Part shown: piece after piece, positions 33,402-41,725 of the stretch | Numbering within the stretch: the first letter of the stretch is position 1 | How the letters are laid out: each line of letters starts with the position of its first letter | Origin: Streptomyces sp. yr375 | GTDB lineage: Bacteria > Actinomycetota > Actinomycetes > Streptomycetales > Streptomycetaceae | DNA: 64,000 nt | Direction of reading: 5' to 3' | Assembly: GCF_900110755.1 (NCBI RefSeq) | Contig: NZ_FOFF01000028.1 | Location: forward strand, 1-64,000 | Position numbers and translations under genes: made by a program | The notes under the pieces: generated by a model | Database searches by the model: none | Told to the model about the DNA's origin: nothing | What the model saw: only the letters and a program-made list of their open reading frames with translations

Positions 33402-34478
33402 ATGCGCGCAGCCGTACTGCACGAGATCGGTCAGGACAAGCTGGAGGTCCTCGACGACGTCGAGGCGGTGGGCTTCGGCCCCGGACGGGTCAGGATCCGG
33501 GTACGGGCCACCGGGCTGTGCCACTCGGACCTGTCCGCGATGGGCGGGGTGCTGCCGCAGCCCGCGCCGTTCGTGCCCGGTCACGAGGGCGCGGGAGAGA
33601 TCCTCGAAGTCGGCGACGGCGTAACCCACTTGAAGCCCGGTGACCGGGTCGTCGTCTGCTGGCTGCCGGCCTGCGGGGCGTGTCCCGCCTGCAAGCGCGG
33701 CCAGACCCAACTGTGTCTGGCCGGCTTCATGAACGCGGGCACGCCCAACTTCAGGCGGCCCGGCGCGGACGTCTTCGGCTTCGCCGGCACCGGCACCTTC
33801 GCCGAGGAGGTCGTCGTCGACGCGGGCTGCGCCGTGCCGATCCCCGACGACGTGCCCTTCGACGTCGCCGCCCTCATCGGCTGCGGCGTGACCACCGGAC
33901 TCGGCGCCGCGCTCAACACCGCCGACGTACAGGCCGGTTCGACGGTCGCCGTCATCGGCTGCGGCGGCGTCGGCATCTCCGCGATCCAGGGCGCCCGGCT
34001 CAAGGGCGCCGCCGAGATCGTCGCCGTCGACCCGGTCGCCTCGCGCCGCGAGTCCGCGCTCAAGTTCGGTGCCACGAAGGCGGTTTCACCGGACGAGCTG
34101 CAGGACGCCAAGCAACAGGTCACCGGCGGCGAGGGGTTCGACTACGTCTTCGAGGTCGTCGGCCGCTCCGCCACCGCCCGCACCGCGTACGAGAACACCC
34201 GGCGCGGCGGCACCCTCGTCGTCGTCGGCGCGGGCGCCCTGGACGACTACCTCCAATTCAGCATGTTCGAGCTGTTCTTCGACGAGAAGCGCATCCTGCC
34301 CTCGATGTACGGCGGCGGGGACGTCCTGCGCTCCTACGAGCGGACGATCGCCCTGTGGCGGGCCGGCCGCATCGACCTGTCCGGCCTGATCACCCACCGC
34401 GTGCCGCTCTCCGACGTCAACGAGGCCCTGGACCAGATGCGTTCCGGGACCGCGCTCCGCACCTGCATAGAGATCTGA
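33402..34478 (+). CDS. zinc-dependent alcohol dehydrogenase
   Basis: 358 aa from ATG 33402. Catalytic zinc ligands are Cys in GLCHSD, His in GHEGAGEIL and Cys in LIGCGV; the structural zinc site is CGACPACKRGQTQLC. The Rossmann motif GCGGVGISAIQGA follows. The protein belongs to the class III/AdhD-like group. It may oxidise the side-chain alcohol, feeding the aldehyde dehydrogenase. 39 bp after the MaoC gene and 18 bp before the SDR. Confidence 0.88.
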   Translation: MRAAVLHEIGQDKLEVLDDVEAVGFGPGRVRIRVRATGLCHSDLSAMGGVLPQPAPFVPGHEGAGEILEVGDGVTHLKPGDRVVVCWLPACGACPACKRGQTQLCLAGFMNAGTPNFRRPGADVFGFAGTGTFAEEVVVDAGCAVPIPDDVPFDVAALIGCGVTTGLGAALNTADVQAGSTVAVIGCGGVGISAIQGARLKGAAEIVAVDPVASRRESALKFGATKAVSPDELQDAKQQVTGGEGFDYVFEVVGRSATARTAYENTRRGGTLVVVGAGALDDYLQFSMFELFFDEKRILPSMYGGGDVLRSYERTIALWRAGRIDLSGLITHRVPLSDVNEALDQMRSGTALRTCIEI

Positions 34479-34496
34479 GGGACGGGGGTGCGAGAG

Positions 34497-35447
34497 ATGG
34501 CACTGCCACTGCCCCTGGACGGGCTGGCGGCGATCGTCACCGGGGCCGGACGCGGGCTCGGCCGGGCCGAGGCGCTGGAGCTGGCCCGGCTCGGCGCGGC
34601 CGTCGTCGTCAACGACTACGGGCAGCCGGGGCGGGACGGCTCGGGCGAGGCGTCGGTGGGCCCCGCCGAGGAGGTCGCGGCACAGATCCGGGCGGCCGGC
34701 GGCACCGCGCTCGTCCACACCGGGGACGTGTCCGACTTCCAACAGGCGCGCGAACTGGTCGAGTTGGCCGTCGACACGTTCGGCAAGCTGGACGTCGTCG
34801 TCAACAACGCGGGCATCCTGCGCGACCGGATGGTCTTCTCGATGGCCGAGGAGGAGTGGGACGCGGTCCTGCGGGTCCACCTCAAAGGCCACTTCAACAC
34901 GACCCGGTTCGCCGCCGCGCACTGGCGTGAGCGCTCCAAGGCGGCGGGCGGGCCGGTGTACGGGCGGATCGTGAACACCTCGTCCGAGGCCTTCCTCGCG
35001 GGCTCGGCCGGACAGCCCAACTACGCCGCCGCGAAAGGGGGGATCGTCGGCCTGACGACGTCCTGTGCGCTCGCGCTCGCCAAGTACGGCGTCACGGCCA
35101 ACGCCATCTGCCCGCGCGCCCGCACCCGGATGACGGAGGACGTCTTCGCCGGGTTCGAGCAGCCCGCCGACGGCCTCGATCCCCTCGCCCCCGAGCATGT
35201 CGCCCCGCTCGTCGGCTACTTGGCCTCACCGGCCGCCGCCCGCATCAACGGGCAACTGCTCGTCGTACACGGCGGGATGGTCGCCGTCGTCGAACGGCCG
35301 CGCGTCCAGGCGAAGTTCGACAGCAAACAGGACGCTTTCAGTTACGACGAGCTCGACGCCGTCCTCACCCCGCACTACGCGGACCGCCCGCCGGGGGAGA
35401 CGTTCGCGGCGGCGGAGGTACTGGGGCTGCGGCGCGCGGAGAGATAG
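34497..35447 (+). CDS. short-chain dehydrogenase, Hsd4A-like 3-hydroxyacyl-CoA dehydrogenase
   Basis: 316 aa from ATG 34497; GTG 34488 is an alternative with a better placed GAGGG. Cofactor motif TGAGRGLGRAEA, VVNDYG, NNAGILRDRMVF, catalytic Ser/Tyr/Lys in NTSSEA and PNYAAAKGGI. The NDYG and ILRDRM signatures belong to the multifunctional-enzyme/Hsd4A branch that oxidises 3-hydroxyacyl-CoA. A C-terminal extension of about 60 residues (QDAFSYDELDAVLTPHYADR) is typical. With MaoC hydratase it gives two successive beta-oxidation steps. Confidence 0.88.
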   Translation: MALPLPLDGLAAIVTGAGRGLGRAEALELARLGAAVVVNDYGQPGRDGSGEASVGPAEEVAAQIRAAGGTALVHTGDVSDFQQARELVELAVDTFGKLDVVVNNAGILRDRMVFSMAEEEWDAVLRVHLKGHFNTTRFAAAHWRERSKAAGGPVYGRIVNTSSEAFLAGSAGQPNYAAAKGGIVGLTTSCALALAKYGVTANAICPRARTRMTEDVFAGFEQPADGLDPLAPEHVAPLVGYLASPAAARINGQLLVVHGGMVAVVERPRVQAKFDSKQDAFSYDELDAVLTPHYADRPPGETFAAAEVLGLRRAER

Positions 35448-35483
35448 AGATAGAGATAGGGCAAGTAGAGCGAGCAGGGCAGG

Positions 35484-35529
35484 CGAAGGGGCTCCGGTCG
35501 TCCGTCGTCGGACGTCCGGAGCCCCTTCG
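35484..35529. terminator. bidirectional terminator hairpin
   Basis: CGAAGGGGCTCCGG at 35484 and its inverse ending at 35529 form a stem of about 20 bp with one mismatch. It separates the SDR operon from the convergent small gene. Confidence 0.8.
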
Positions 35530-35590
35530 GTCTACCGCGTACTGCTCGTGCCGCTCGTACTGCTTGTGTCGCTCGTACCGCTTGTACTGC

Positions 35591-35770
35591 TCAGACAGTC
35601 GCTTCGGTCTTGTCCTCGGTCCTGCTCTCGGCCGGCTTGCGGTGCCGGCCGTGCGGGGCCGAGTCGCCGTCGTGGGACGAGACCGGGCCCCGGTGCCGAC
35701 CGTGACCGGCCGTCTCCTGGGAGTCCTGGGAGTCGGCGGACAGCGGCTGCTTCGTGCTTGCGTCGCTCAT
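35591..35770 (-). CDS. 59-aa disordered conserved-type small protein
   Basis: ATG 35770 to TGA 35591. The peptide starts MSDASTKQPLSADSQDSQET and contains two HGRHR motifs (GHGRHRGP and PHGRHRKP), ending EDKTEATV. It is hydrophilic and probably unfolded. I recall similar small proteins in many streptomycetes, so it is likely real. A minisatellite of 9-bp units (CGCTCGTACT-like, about 35545-35592) lies at its 3' end. Confidence 0.65.
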   Translation of the reverse strand: MSDASTKQPLSADSQDSQETAGHGRHRGPVSSHDGDSAPHGRHRKPAESRTEDKTEATV

Positions 35771-35867
35771 CGGAAAAGTTCACCCCGTCAACATGATCTT
35801 TCTGCACAGCCGGGCGATTTTATCCAGCACACCGAGGGGTGAATCCAGGCGGCCGCGCCAACCGCAG

Positions 35868-37661
35868 CTACTTCGTTACAAGGCTGCCGAGAGGGGCTTG
35901 TTGGAGGGGGATCGGACGGAGGGTGAGGGGTGGTGGGGCGGAGGCCGACGGGGGCGGGTCCGTGATCGGCGCCGACAGTGGGGCCGGTGGCGGGGCCGGC
36001 AGCGGTGCCGGCAGCGGTGCCACCCCGCAGGGTTCCGCCTGAGTGGCGTACGGCAGACGGAGGACGCCCCCCGGTGTCCACAATCCGCTGCCCGCCAACC
36101 AGCCCTCAGGGGCGGCGAGTTGGTGCAGTTGACGATCCGCGGGGCGCCACACGCCGACCCAGGTGCCGTAGGTGCCGTAGGTGCCGTAGGGGTCGCCGAA
36201 GTGGCCGTCGATGCGCAGCGCCACCGCGCAGCCCTCCGGCAGGAGCACCTGGCCCGGCTGGATCGCGAACGGGGTGAGGGTGTGGCCGGGCAGATGCAGC
36301 GACTCCGGGAAGCGGACCGGCAGTGTGCTGCCGAGGACCCCCCAGCCGAGACGCGCCTCGCCCGGTGACGGGGCGTCGGAGCCGATGAGCAGCAGGCCGC
36401 TGTCGGGGTCGGCGAGCAGCAGCCGGTCGTCGCTGTCGGCGGAGATCTGCAGCAGCGGCGACACCTCGCCGCCGCGCTCCAGGTCCACCACGATCGCCTT
36501 GGTCCGGCCGCCTGCCTCACGGTCCAGCGCGAGCATCCGGCCCGTACGGTCCAGCCAGACGCCGCCCGAGCAGCGGCCGGGGATCTCGGCGATGTGCTCG
36601 GGGCCGAAGGAGCCGCCCGCGACCAGCCACAGGGTCGTCGTCCAGCGGCCGACGGCGAGGGCGTACGCGCGGCTGCCGCAGGGGGCCGGGGGGAGCAGGT
36701 GCAGCCGGGTGTCCTCGTCCGGGCACTCGACGGCGCCGAGCGGCAGTTCGCCCGTGCCGGGGCCGGTCGGGTACAGCAGGGAGAAGGCGTGCCGTCCGTC
36801 GGTCGGCCGCCGGATCAGGACCCGTCCGTCGGCCATCGGCTGCACCTGCGTACCGGGCTCCTCGGGCTGGTTGCCGGGCAGCGGCACGGCGTACGGCTCG
36901 GGGCCGTCCAGGGTCCAACGCTCCGGAAACCAGGAGTCACCACTACGGGCAAGGCGCGCGGCGTAGGCACCGTCGGCGGTGATCACGCAGTCTGCGGCTG
37001 TGTGGGCCGAGGACGCGGAGTGTGCGGTCGCGTACGCCGTGGTCGCGGAGTCTGCGGCTGTGTAGGCCGAGGTCATGCGGTCTGCGGCCGTGTGGTCCGG
37101 GGTCGCGGAGTGTGCGGTCGTGTGGTTCGTGGTCGCGGAGTCTGCGGTCGCGTAGTCCGCAGTCATGCAGTCCGCGATCGCATAGTCGGTCGTCACGCGG
37201 CCCGTGGTCGCGTAGTGCGTGGTCATGCGGTCCGCTGCCGCATAGCCCGCGGTCGCGTAGTCCGCATGCGGCGGCGCGCCCTCGGCCCCGCCGACCTCGG
37301 GGACCGCAGGGGGCACAGGGACCACAGCAACCACAGGGGTCACAGCGACCACAGCGGCGGCAGGGATCACAGCGACGGCAGGAACCGCAGGAACCGGAGG
37401 AACCGCAGGAACCGTAGCGGCCACATAGGTCACATGGGCCGCAGGGGCTACTGAGGCTGCTGAAGGGGTCAGGGGCACATGGGCGGCATCGAGGGGGACC
37501 TCGACGGCGGCCTCGGGCGCGACCTCGGGGGTCTCGGGGATCTCGGGGGACTCAAGGACCTCGGGGACACCAGAGTTCTCCCCGTAGGGGACCTCGGGGT
37601 TTCCCCCGTCGTTCGCCCCGTCCGCCGCGGTGGGCTCGATCGCACAGGCCGGCATCGTCAT
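35868..37661 (-). CDS. repeat-rich protein with C-terminal propeller-like domain
   Basis: 597 aa from ATG 37661 (GGAGG 11 nt upstream). Residues 1-130 are Pro/Val/Ala rich; residues about 135-225 are degenerate 5-7 residue repeats such as DYATADS, DHTAADR and AYTAADS; residues 235-560 contain evenly spaced strands (PMADGRVLIRRPTDGRHAFS, LALDREAGGRTKAIVVDLER, LLLADPDSGLLLIGSD) like a beta-propeller. A short GTYGTYGTW repeat follows, then a Pro-rich tail. Function unknown. The repeat DNA (about 37000-37280) is a degenerate minisatellite. Confidence 0.7.
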   Translation of the reverse strand: MTMPACAIEPTAADGANDGGNPEVPYGENSGVPEVLESPEIPETPEVAPEAAVEVPLDAAHVPLTPSAASVAPAAHVTYVAATVPAVPPVPAVPAVAVIPAAAVVAVTPVVAVVPVPPAVPEVGGAEGAPPHADYATAGYAAADRMTTHYATTGRVTTDYAIADCMTADYATADSATTNHTTAHSATPDHTAADRMTSAYTAADSATTAYATAHSASSAHTAADCVITADGAYAARLARSGDSWFPERWTLDGPEPYAVPLPGNQPEEPGTQVQPMADGRVLIRRPTDGRHAFSLLYPTGPGTGELPLGAVECPDEDTRLHLLPPAPCGSRAYALAVGRWTTTLWLVAGGSFGPEHIAEIPGRCSGGVWLDRTGRMLALDREAGGRTKAIVVDLERGGEVSPLLQISADSDDRLLLADPDSGLLLIGSDAPSPGEARLGWGVLGSTLPVRFPESLHLPGHTLTPFAIQPGQVLLPEGCAVALRIDGHFGDPYGTYGTYGTWVGVWRPADRQLHQLAAPEGWLAGSGLWTPGGVLRLPYATQAEPCGVAPLPAPLPAPPPAPLSAPITDPPPSASAPPPLTLRPIPLQQAPLGSLVTK

Positions 37662-37826
37662 CGTTTCCGTCACCTCCGGCCACGAAGCTAGTTTTCGTAC
37701 GCGCGGACGTGGGACCGACGGGCGGTCCGCTCCCTCGTAAGAGTGGTGCAGAAGCGATTCGCCTGAGGGCCGTGGAAGCGGTGTGCATCGGTACGGGTTC
37801 GTAGAACGGCCAGGTAGCCTTTCCCC

Positions 37827-38756
37827 GTGCCCCGTCTGTCTGAAGTCATCACCGCGCTGGAGAACCTGTGGCCCGCCGAACGGGCCGAGTCCTGGGACGC
37901 GGTCGGTACCGTCGTGGGCGACCCCGAGCAGGAGGTCTCCCGGGTTCTGTTCGCCGTCGATCCCGTCCAGGAGATCGTCGACGAGGCCGTGAAGCTCGGC
38001 GCCGATCTGCTCGTCACCCACCATCCGCTGTATCTGCGCGGGACGACGACCGTCGCGGCCGGCACCTTCAAGGGCCGCGTGGTGCACACCCTCATCAAGC
38101 ACGACATCGCCCTGCATGTCGCCCACACCAACGCCGACACCGCCGACCCGGGGGTGAGCGACGCCCTCGCCGGCGCCCTTGACCTGCGGGTCGTCCGGCC
38201 GCTGGTGCCGGACCCGAGCGACCCCGAGGGGCGGCGCGGTCTCGGCCGCGTCTGCGAGCTGGACCACCCGCTCACCGTCCGCGAACTCGCCGCCCGGGCC
38301 GCCGAACGGCTGCCCGCGACCGCGCAGGGCATCCGCGTGGCCGGGGACCGGGAGGCGACGGTACGGACCGTGGCCGTCAGCGGCGGGTCCGGCGACAGCC
38401 TCTTCGACCACGTCCGCGCGGCCGGCGTCGACGCCTTCCTCACCGCGGACCTGCGCCACCACCCGGCGTCGGAGTTCATCGCGGACCGCGCCCACAGCGC
38501 CCACGGCACCCACTCACCTCTCGCGCTGCTCGACGCCGCGCACTGGGCCACCGAGTGGCCCTGGTGCGAGCTGGCCGCCGCCCAGCTCGACGAGATCTCC
38601 GACCGGCGGGAATGGGGCCTGCGGGTCCACGTCTCCCGCACGGTCACCGACCCCTGGACCGCCCACGAGGCGTCCGCACCCGTCACACCCGCCGCACCCG
38701 TAACGCCTGCCACATCCGTCACACCCGTCACCGAAACACCGGGAGCCCCCAACTGA
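37827..38756 (+). CDS. Nif3-like dinuclear metal centre protein
   Basis: 309 aa, GTG start. Metal-binding motifs THHPLYLRG (about residue 65), HVAHTNAD (about 98), and DAFLTADLRHHPASEFIADR further on are those of the Nif3/GTP cyclohydrolase I type 2 family. The family forms hexameric rings; the biological role is unsettled. The last 25 residues are Thr/Pro/Val repeats outside the family fold. The stop overlaps the next gene. Confidence 0.88.
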   Translation: MPRLSEVITALENLWPAERAESWDAVGTVVGDPEQEVSRVLFAVDPVQEIVDEAVKLGADLLVTHHPLYLRGTTTVAAGTFKGRVVHTLIKHDIALHVAHTNADTADPGVSDALAGALDLRVVRPLVPDPSDPEGRRGLGRVCELDHPLTVRELAARAAERLPATAQGIRVAGDREATVRTVAVSGGSGDSLFDHVRAAGVDAFLTADLRHHPASEFIADRAHSAHGTHSPLALLDAAHWATEWPWCELAAAQLDEISDRREWGLRVHVSRTVTDPWTAHEASAPVTPAAPVTPATSVTPVTETPGAPN

Positions 38757-39496
38757 ACGCCGAGCCCGCCGACCAGATCCGACTCCTCGACGTCCAGGCT
38801 TTCGACGCCCGGCTCCAGCAGCTCGCGCACAAGCGGAGGTCCCTGCCCGAGCACGCCGAGATCGAGTCGCTGACCAAGGACCTCACGCAACTGCGTGACC
38901 TGCTGGTGGCCGCGCAGACCGAGGACAGCGACACCGCCCGCGAGCAGACCAAGGCCGAGCAGGACGTGGACCAGGTGCGTCAGCGCGCCGCGCGTGACCA
39001 GCAGCGGTTGGACTCCGGGGCGGTCACCTCCCCGAAGGACCTGGAGAACCTCCAGAAGGAGATCGTCTCCCTCGCCAAGCGGCAGGGCGACCTCGAGGAC
39101 ATCGTCCTGGAGGTCATGGAGCGCCGCGAGTCCGCGCAGGAGCGGGTCGCCGAACTGACCGAGCGGGTCGGCTCCGTGCAGGGGAAGATCGACGACGCCA
39201 CCGCGCGCCGCGACGCCGCCTTCGGGGAGTTCGACGCCGAGGCCGCCACGGTGACGAAGGAGCGCGCGCTCGTCGCCGCGTCCATCCCCGCCGACCTGCT
39301 GAAGCTGTACGACAAGCTGCGCGAGCAGCAGGGCGGCGTCGGCGCGGCCAGGCTCCTCCAGCGCACCTGCCAGGGCTGCCGTCAGGAGCTGGCGATCACC
39401 GACATCAACGAGATCCGCAAGGCCCCGCGCGACACGGTCGTACGCTGCGAGAACTGCCACCGCATCCTGGTCCGCACGTCCGAGTCCGGCCTGTAG
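38753..39496 (+). CDS. coiled-coil zinc-ribbon protein with apparent CTG start
   Basis: About 247 aa. Residues 10-180 are long heptad-type helices (LQQLAHKRRSLPEHAEIESL through LEDIVLEVMERRESAQERVA); the C-terminus has CQGCRQEL and CENCHRIL, a zf-RING_7 zinc ribbon. The family is always next to Nif3 and RNase H genes in actinomycetes as I recall and may be a nucleic-acid-binding protein. No ATG or GTG lies near the expected start; CTG at 38753 overlaps the Nif3 stop (CTGA) with GGGAG upstream. Alternative start at 38555 would overlap Nif3 by 200 bp. Confidence 0.8.
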   Translation: MNAEPADQIRLLDVQAFDARLQQLAHKRRSLPEHAEIESLTKDLTQLRDLLVAAQTEDSDTAREQTKAEQDVDQVRQRAARDQQRLDSGAVTSPKDLENLQKEIVSLAKRQGDLEDIVLEVMERRESAQERVAELTERVGSVQGKIDDATARRDAAFGEFDAEAATVTKERALVAASIPADLLKLYDKLREQQGGVGAARLLQRTCQGCRQELAITDINEIRKAPRDTVVRCENCHRILVRTSESGL

Positions 39497-39557
39497 TCGG
39501 CGAGTCGGTCAGTCGGGTCGGTCTGTTCTGTAGTCGGTTCGGTAAGGGGCTTACGTC

Positions 39558-40967
39558 GTGCGGGAGTTCATCGTCGAGGCCGATGGCGGGTCGCGGGGCA
39601 ACCCGGGACCCGCGGGCTACGGCAGCGTGGTGATCGACGCGGCGACGGGGGAAACGCTCGTCGAGCGGGCCGAGTTCATCGGCGTCGCCACCAACAACGT
39701 CGCCGAGTACCGGGGGTTGGTGGCCGGTCTGAGCGCCGCCCGCGAACTCGACCCGTCGGCCCGGGTGCACGTCCGCATGGACTCCAAACTGGTCGTCGAG
39801 CAGATGTCGGGCCGCTGGAAGATCAAGCACCCCGACATGAAGCCGCTCGCCGCGGAGGCGGCCCGGATCCTCCCGCCCGGCCAGGTCACCTACGAGTGGA
39901 TCCCGCGCGCGCAGAACAAGCACGCCGACCGCCTGGCGAACGAGGCGATGGACGCGGGCAAGCGCGGCGAACAGTGGGACGCCGGCGCGTCCCGCGCCAC
40001 CCTCGACGCCCGCACGACCGCCGCGACCCCGCCCGCCGCGGAGCCCTCCGCCCCACCCGGCGACGCCGCGGCGGGCGCGGCGAAGGCCCGCGAGGCACTG
40101 GCCCGGGGACGGTCGAGCGCGCCGCAGGACTCAGACGGCCCGGCCAAGGAGACCGGTGGGGAAACCGGCGACGCGACCAGTAACGAGCCCGGTGGGGAAA
40201 CCGGTCGGGGGAGCGGGACGAAGGCCGACGCCGACTTCCGCGCCGCCCACACGGTAGCCACCCCGGCCCCCGCCTCTTCCTCCCCCTCCACCCCCGCCTC
40301 TTCCACCCCCTCCGTCGGCTGGGGGGCGGCCCCCGATCTCGGGGCGCCGGCCACGTTTGTGCTGCTGCGGCACGGGGAGACGCTGCTGACGCCGCAGAAG
40401 CGGTTTTCCGGTAGTGGTGGCACCGATCCCTCTCTCTCGGACGTCGGGCGGGAACAGGCCGAGCGGGTCGCTGCCGCGCTCGCCCGGCGGGGGACGATCC
40501 AGCACATCCTGGCCTCCCCGCTGGCCCGCACCCGCGAGACCGCCGGTGCCGTCGCCGACCGCCTCGGGCTGGAGGTCACCGTCGAGGACGGGCTGATCGA
40601 GACCGACTTCGGGGCCTGGGAAGGGCTGACCTTCGGTGAGGTCCGTGAGCGTCACCCCGACGACCTGAACGCCTGGCTGGCCGACCCGGAGGCCGAGCCG
40701 ACCGGCGGCGGCGAGAGTTTCGCGGCGACCGCCACCCGGATCGCCGCCACCCGCGACCGGCTGGTCGCCGCGTACGCGGGCCGTACGGTCCTGCTGGTCA
40801 CCCATGTGACCCCGATCAAGACGTTCGTACGGCTCGCCCTGGGCGCCCCGCCCGAGTCGCTGTTCCGCATGGAACTGTCGGCCGCCTCGCTGTCGGCGGT
40901 GGCCTACTACGCGGACGGCAACGCCAGCGTCCGCCTCCTCAACGACACGTCCCACCTTCGGCCCTGA
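39558..40967 (+). CDS. bifunctional RNase HI / acid phosphatase (phosphoglycerate-mutase domain)
   Basis: 469 aa, GTG start. The N-terminal RNase H domain (1-130) has DGGSRGNPGPAGYG, the Glu of TNNVAEYRGL and MDSKLVVEQ. A disordered linker (about 135-265) follows. The C-terminal histidine-phosphatase domain has VLLRHGETLLT (catalytic His), ETDFGAWEGLTFGE and VTHVTPIK. The same fusion is known from mycobacteria (Rv2228c), where it degrades RNA:DNA hybrids and has phosphatase activity, including toward cobalamin precursors. It ends inside the convergent eda gene. Confidence 0.92.
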   Translation: MREFIVEADGGSRGNPGPAGYGSVVIDAATGETLVERAEFIGVATNNVAEYRGLVAGLSAARELDPSARVHVRMDSKLVVEQMSGRWKIKHPDMKPLAAEAARILPPGQVTYEWIPRAQNKHADRLANEAMDAGKRGEQWDAGASRATLDARTTAATPPAAEPSAPPGDAAAGAAKAREALARGRSSAPQDSDGPAKETGGETGDATSNEPGGETGRGSGTKADADFRAAHTVATPAPASSSPSTPASSTPSVGWGAAPDLGAPATFVLLRHGETLLTPQKRFSGSGGTDPSLSDVGREQAERVAAALARRGTIQHILASPLARTRETAGAVADRLGLEVTVEDGLIETDFGAWEGLTFGEVRERHPDDLNAWLADPEAEPTGGGESFAATATRIAATRDRLVAAYAGRTVLLVTHVTPIKTFVRLALGAPPESLFRMELSAASLSAVAYYADGNASVRLLNDTSHLRP

Positions 40968-41637
40968 GACGCGAGGCGGTGCGGGCCAGATCCTCGATCC
41001 GCGCCCAGTCCCGCGCCGCGACCGCCTCCGCCGGAATCATCCAACTCCCGCCCACGCAACCGACGTTGGGCAGGGACAGATACTCCGGCGCGGTGTCCGG
41101 GCCGATGCCTCCCGTCGGGCAGAAACGGGCCTGGGGGAGTGGTCCGGCCAGTGACCTGAGGTAGGCCGTACCGCCCGCCGCCTGCGCCGGGAAGAACTTC
41201 ATCTCCCGCACCCCCCGTTCCAACAGCGCCACGACCTCCGACGTGGTCGACACCCCGGGCAGGAACGGCAGCCCGGACGCCCGCATCGCTGTCAGCAGGG
41301 CGTCCGTCCACCCGGGACTCACCAGGAACCGCGCCCCGGCCGCCCCGCACGCCGTCACCTGCGCCGGTGTGAGTACCGTCCCGGCCCCGACGACCGCATC
41401 CGGGACCGCCCCGGAGATCTCCCGGATCGCGTCGATCGCCGCCGGCGTCCGCAGCGTCACCTCGATCGCCGGCAGCCCACCCGCCACCAGCGCCCGCGCC
41501 AGCGGTACGGCGTCGGAAACGTCTTCGACGACCACTACGGGTACGACAGCAGCCGCCACGGCCAGATCCAGCACCGAGACAGCCGAAGCGGCCGAGACGG
41601 CCGAGGCAGCCGAAGCGGAGGGCAGGGGTGAGGTCAT
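40939..41637 (-). CDS. eda: KDPG/KHG aldolase
   Basis: 232 aa. Class I aldolase motifs: AIEVTLRTPAAIDAI (Glu), VVGAGTVLT, FLVSPG, and the Schiff-base Lys in MKFFPAQAAGG, with PTGGIG near the end. It cleaves 2-keto-3-deoxy-6-phosphogluconate to pyruvate and glyceraldehyde 3-phosphate. The N-terminus has a Ser/Ala/Val repeat (ASAASAVSAASAVSV) unlike the family. ATG 41637; a 13-bp inverted repeat lies 24 bp upstream. The last 29 bp overlap the RNase H fusion gene on the other strand. Confidence 0.9.
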   Translation of the reverse strand: MTSPLPSASAASAVSAASAVSVLDLAVAAAVVPVVVVEDVSDAVPLARALVAGGLPAIEVTLRTPAAIDAIREISGAVPDAVVGAGTVLTPAQVTACGAAGARFLVSPGWTDALLTAMRASGLPFLPGVSTTSEVVALLERGVREMKFFPAQAAGGTAYLRSLAGPLPQARFCPTGGIGPDTAPEYLSLPNVGCVGGSWMIPAEAVAARDWARIEDLARTASRLRAEGGTCR

Positions 41638-41660
41638 GCGCCTCATCCTGCCCCCGCCGT

Positions 41661-41692
41661 GCAGCATGCGCAAAGGTCGTTGCGCATGCTGC
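41661..41692. promoter_or_regulatory. 13-bp inverted repeat upstream of eda
   Basis: GCAGCATGCGCAA (41661-41673) and TTGCGCATGCTGC (41680-41692) are exact inverse copies with a 6-base centre. It could be a regulator site for eda or the terminator of the yaaA-type gene; no U tract follows, which favours a regulator site. Confidence 0.55.
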
Positions 41693-41725
41693 AACACCGC
41701 TGTTCGGCCGGTTCCCGGCGGGCTC

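Noticed and set aside
35532..35807. 91-codon minus-strand frame over the small HGRHR gene
   Set aside because: The alternative frame has better composition and start; this one ends in Ser/Thr repeats coded by the minisatellite.
37000..37280. CRISPR-like array
   Set aside because: The repeats are degenerate, lack unique spacers and encode an in-frame amino-acid repeat.
38555..39496. Zinc-ribbon gene starting at 38555
   Set aside because: It would overlap Nif3 by 200 bp with Arg/His-rich sequence unlike the family; CTG 38753 fits the expected N-terminus.
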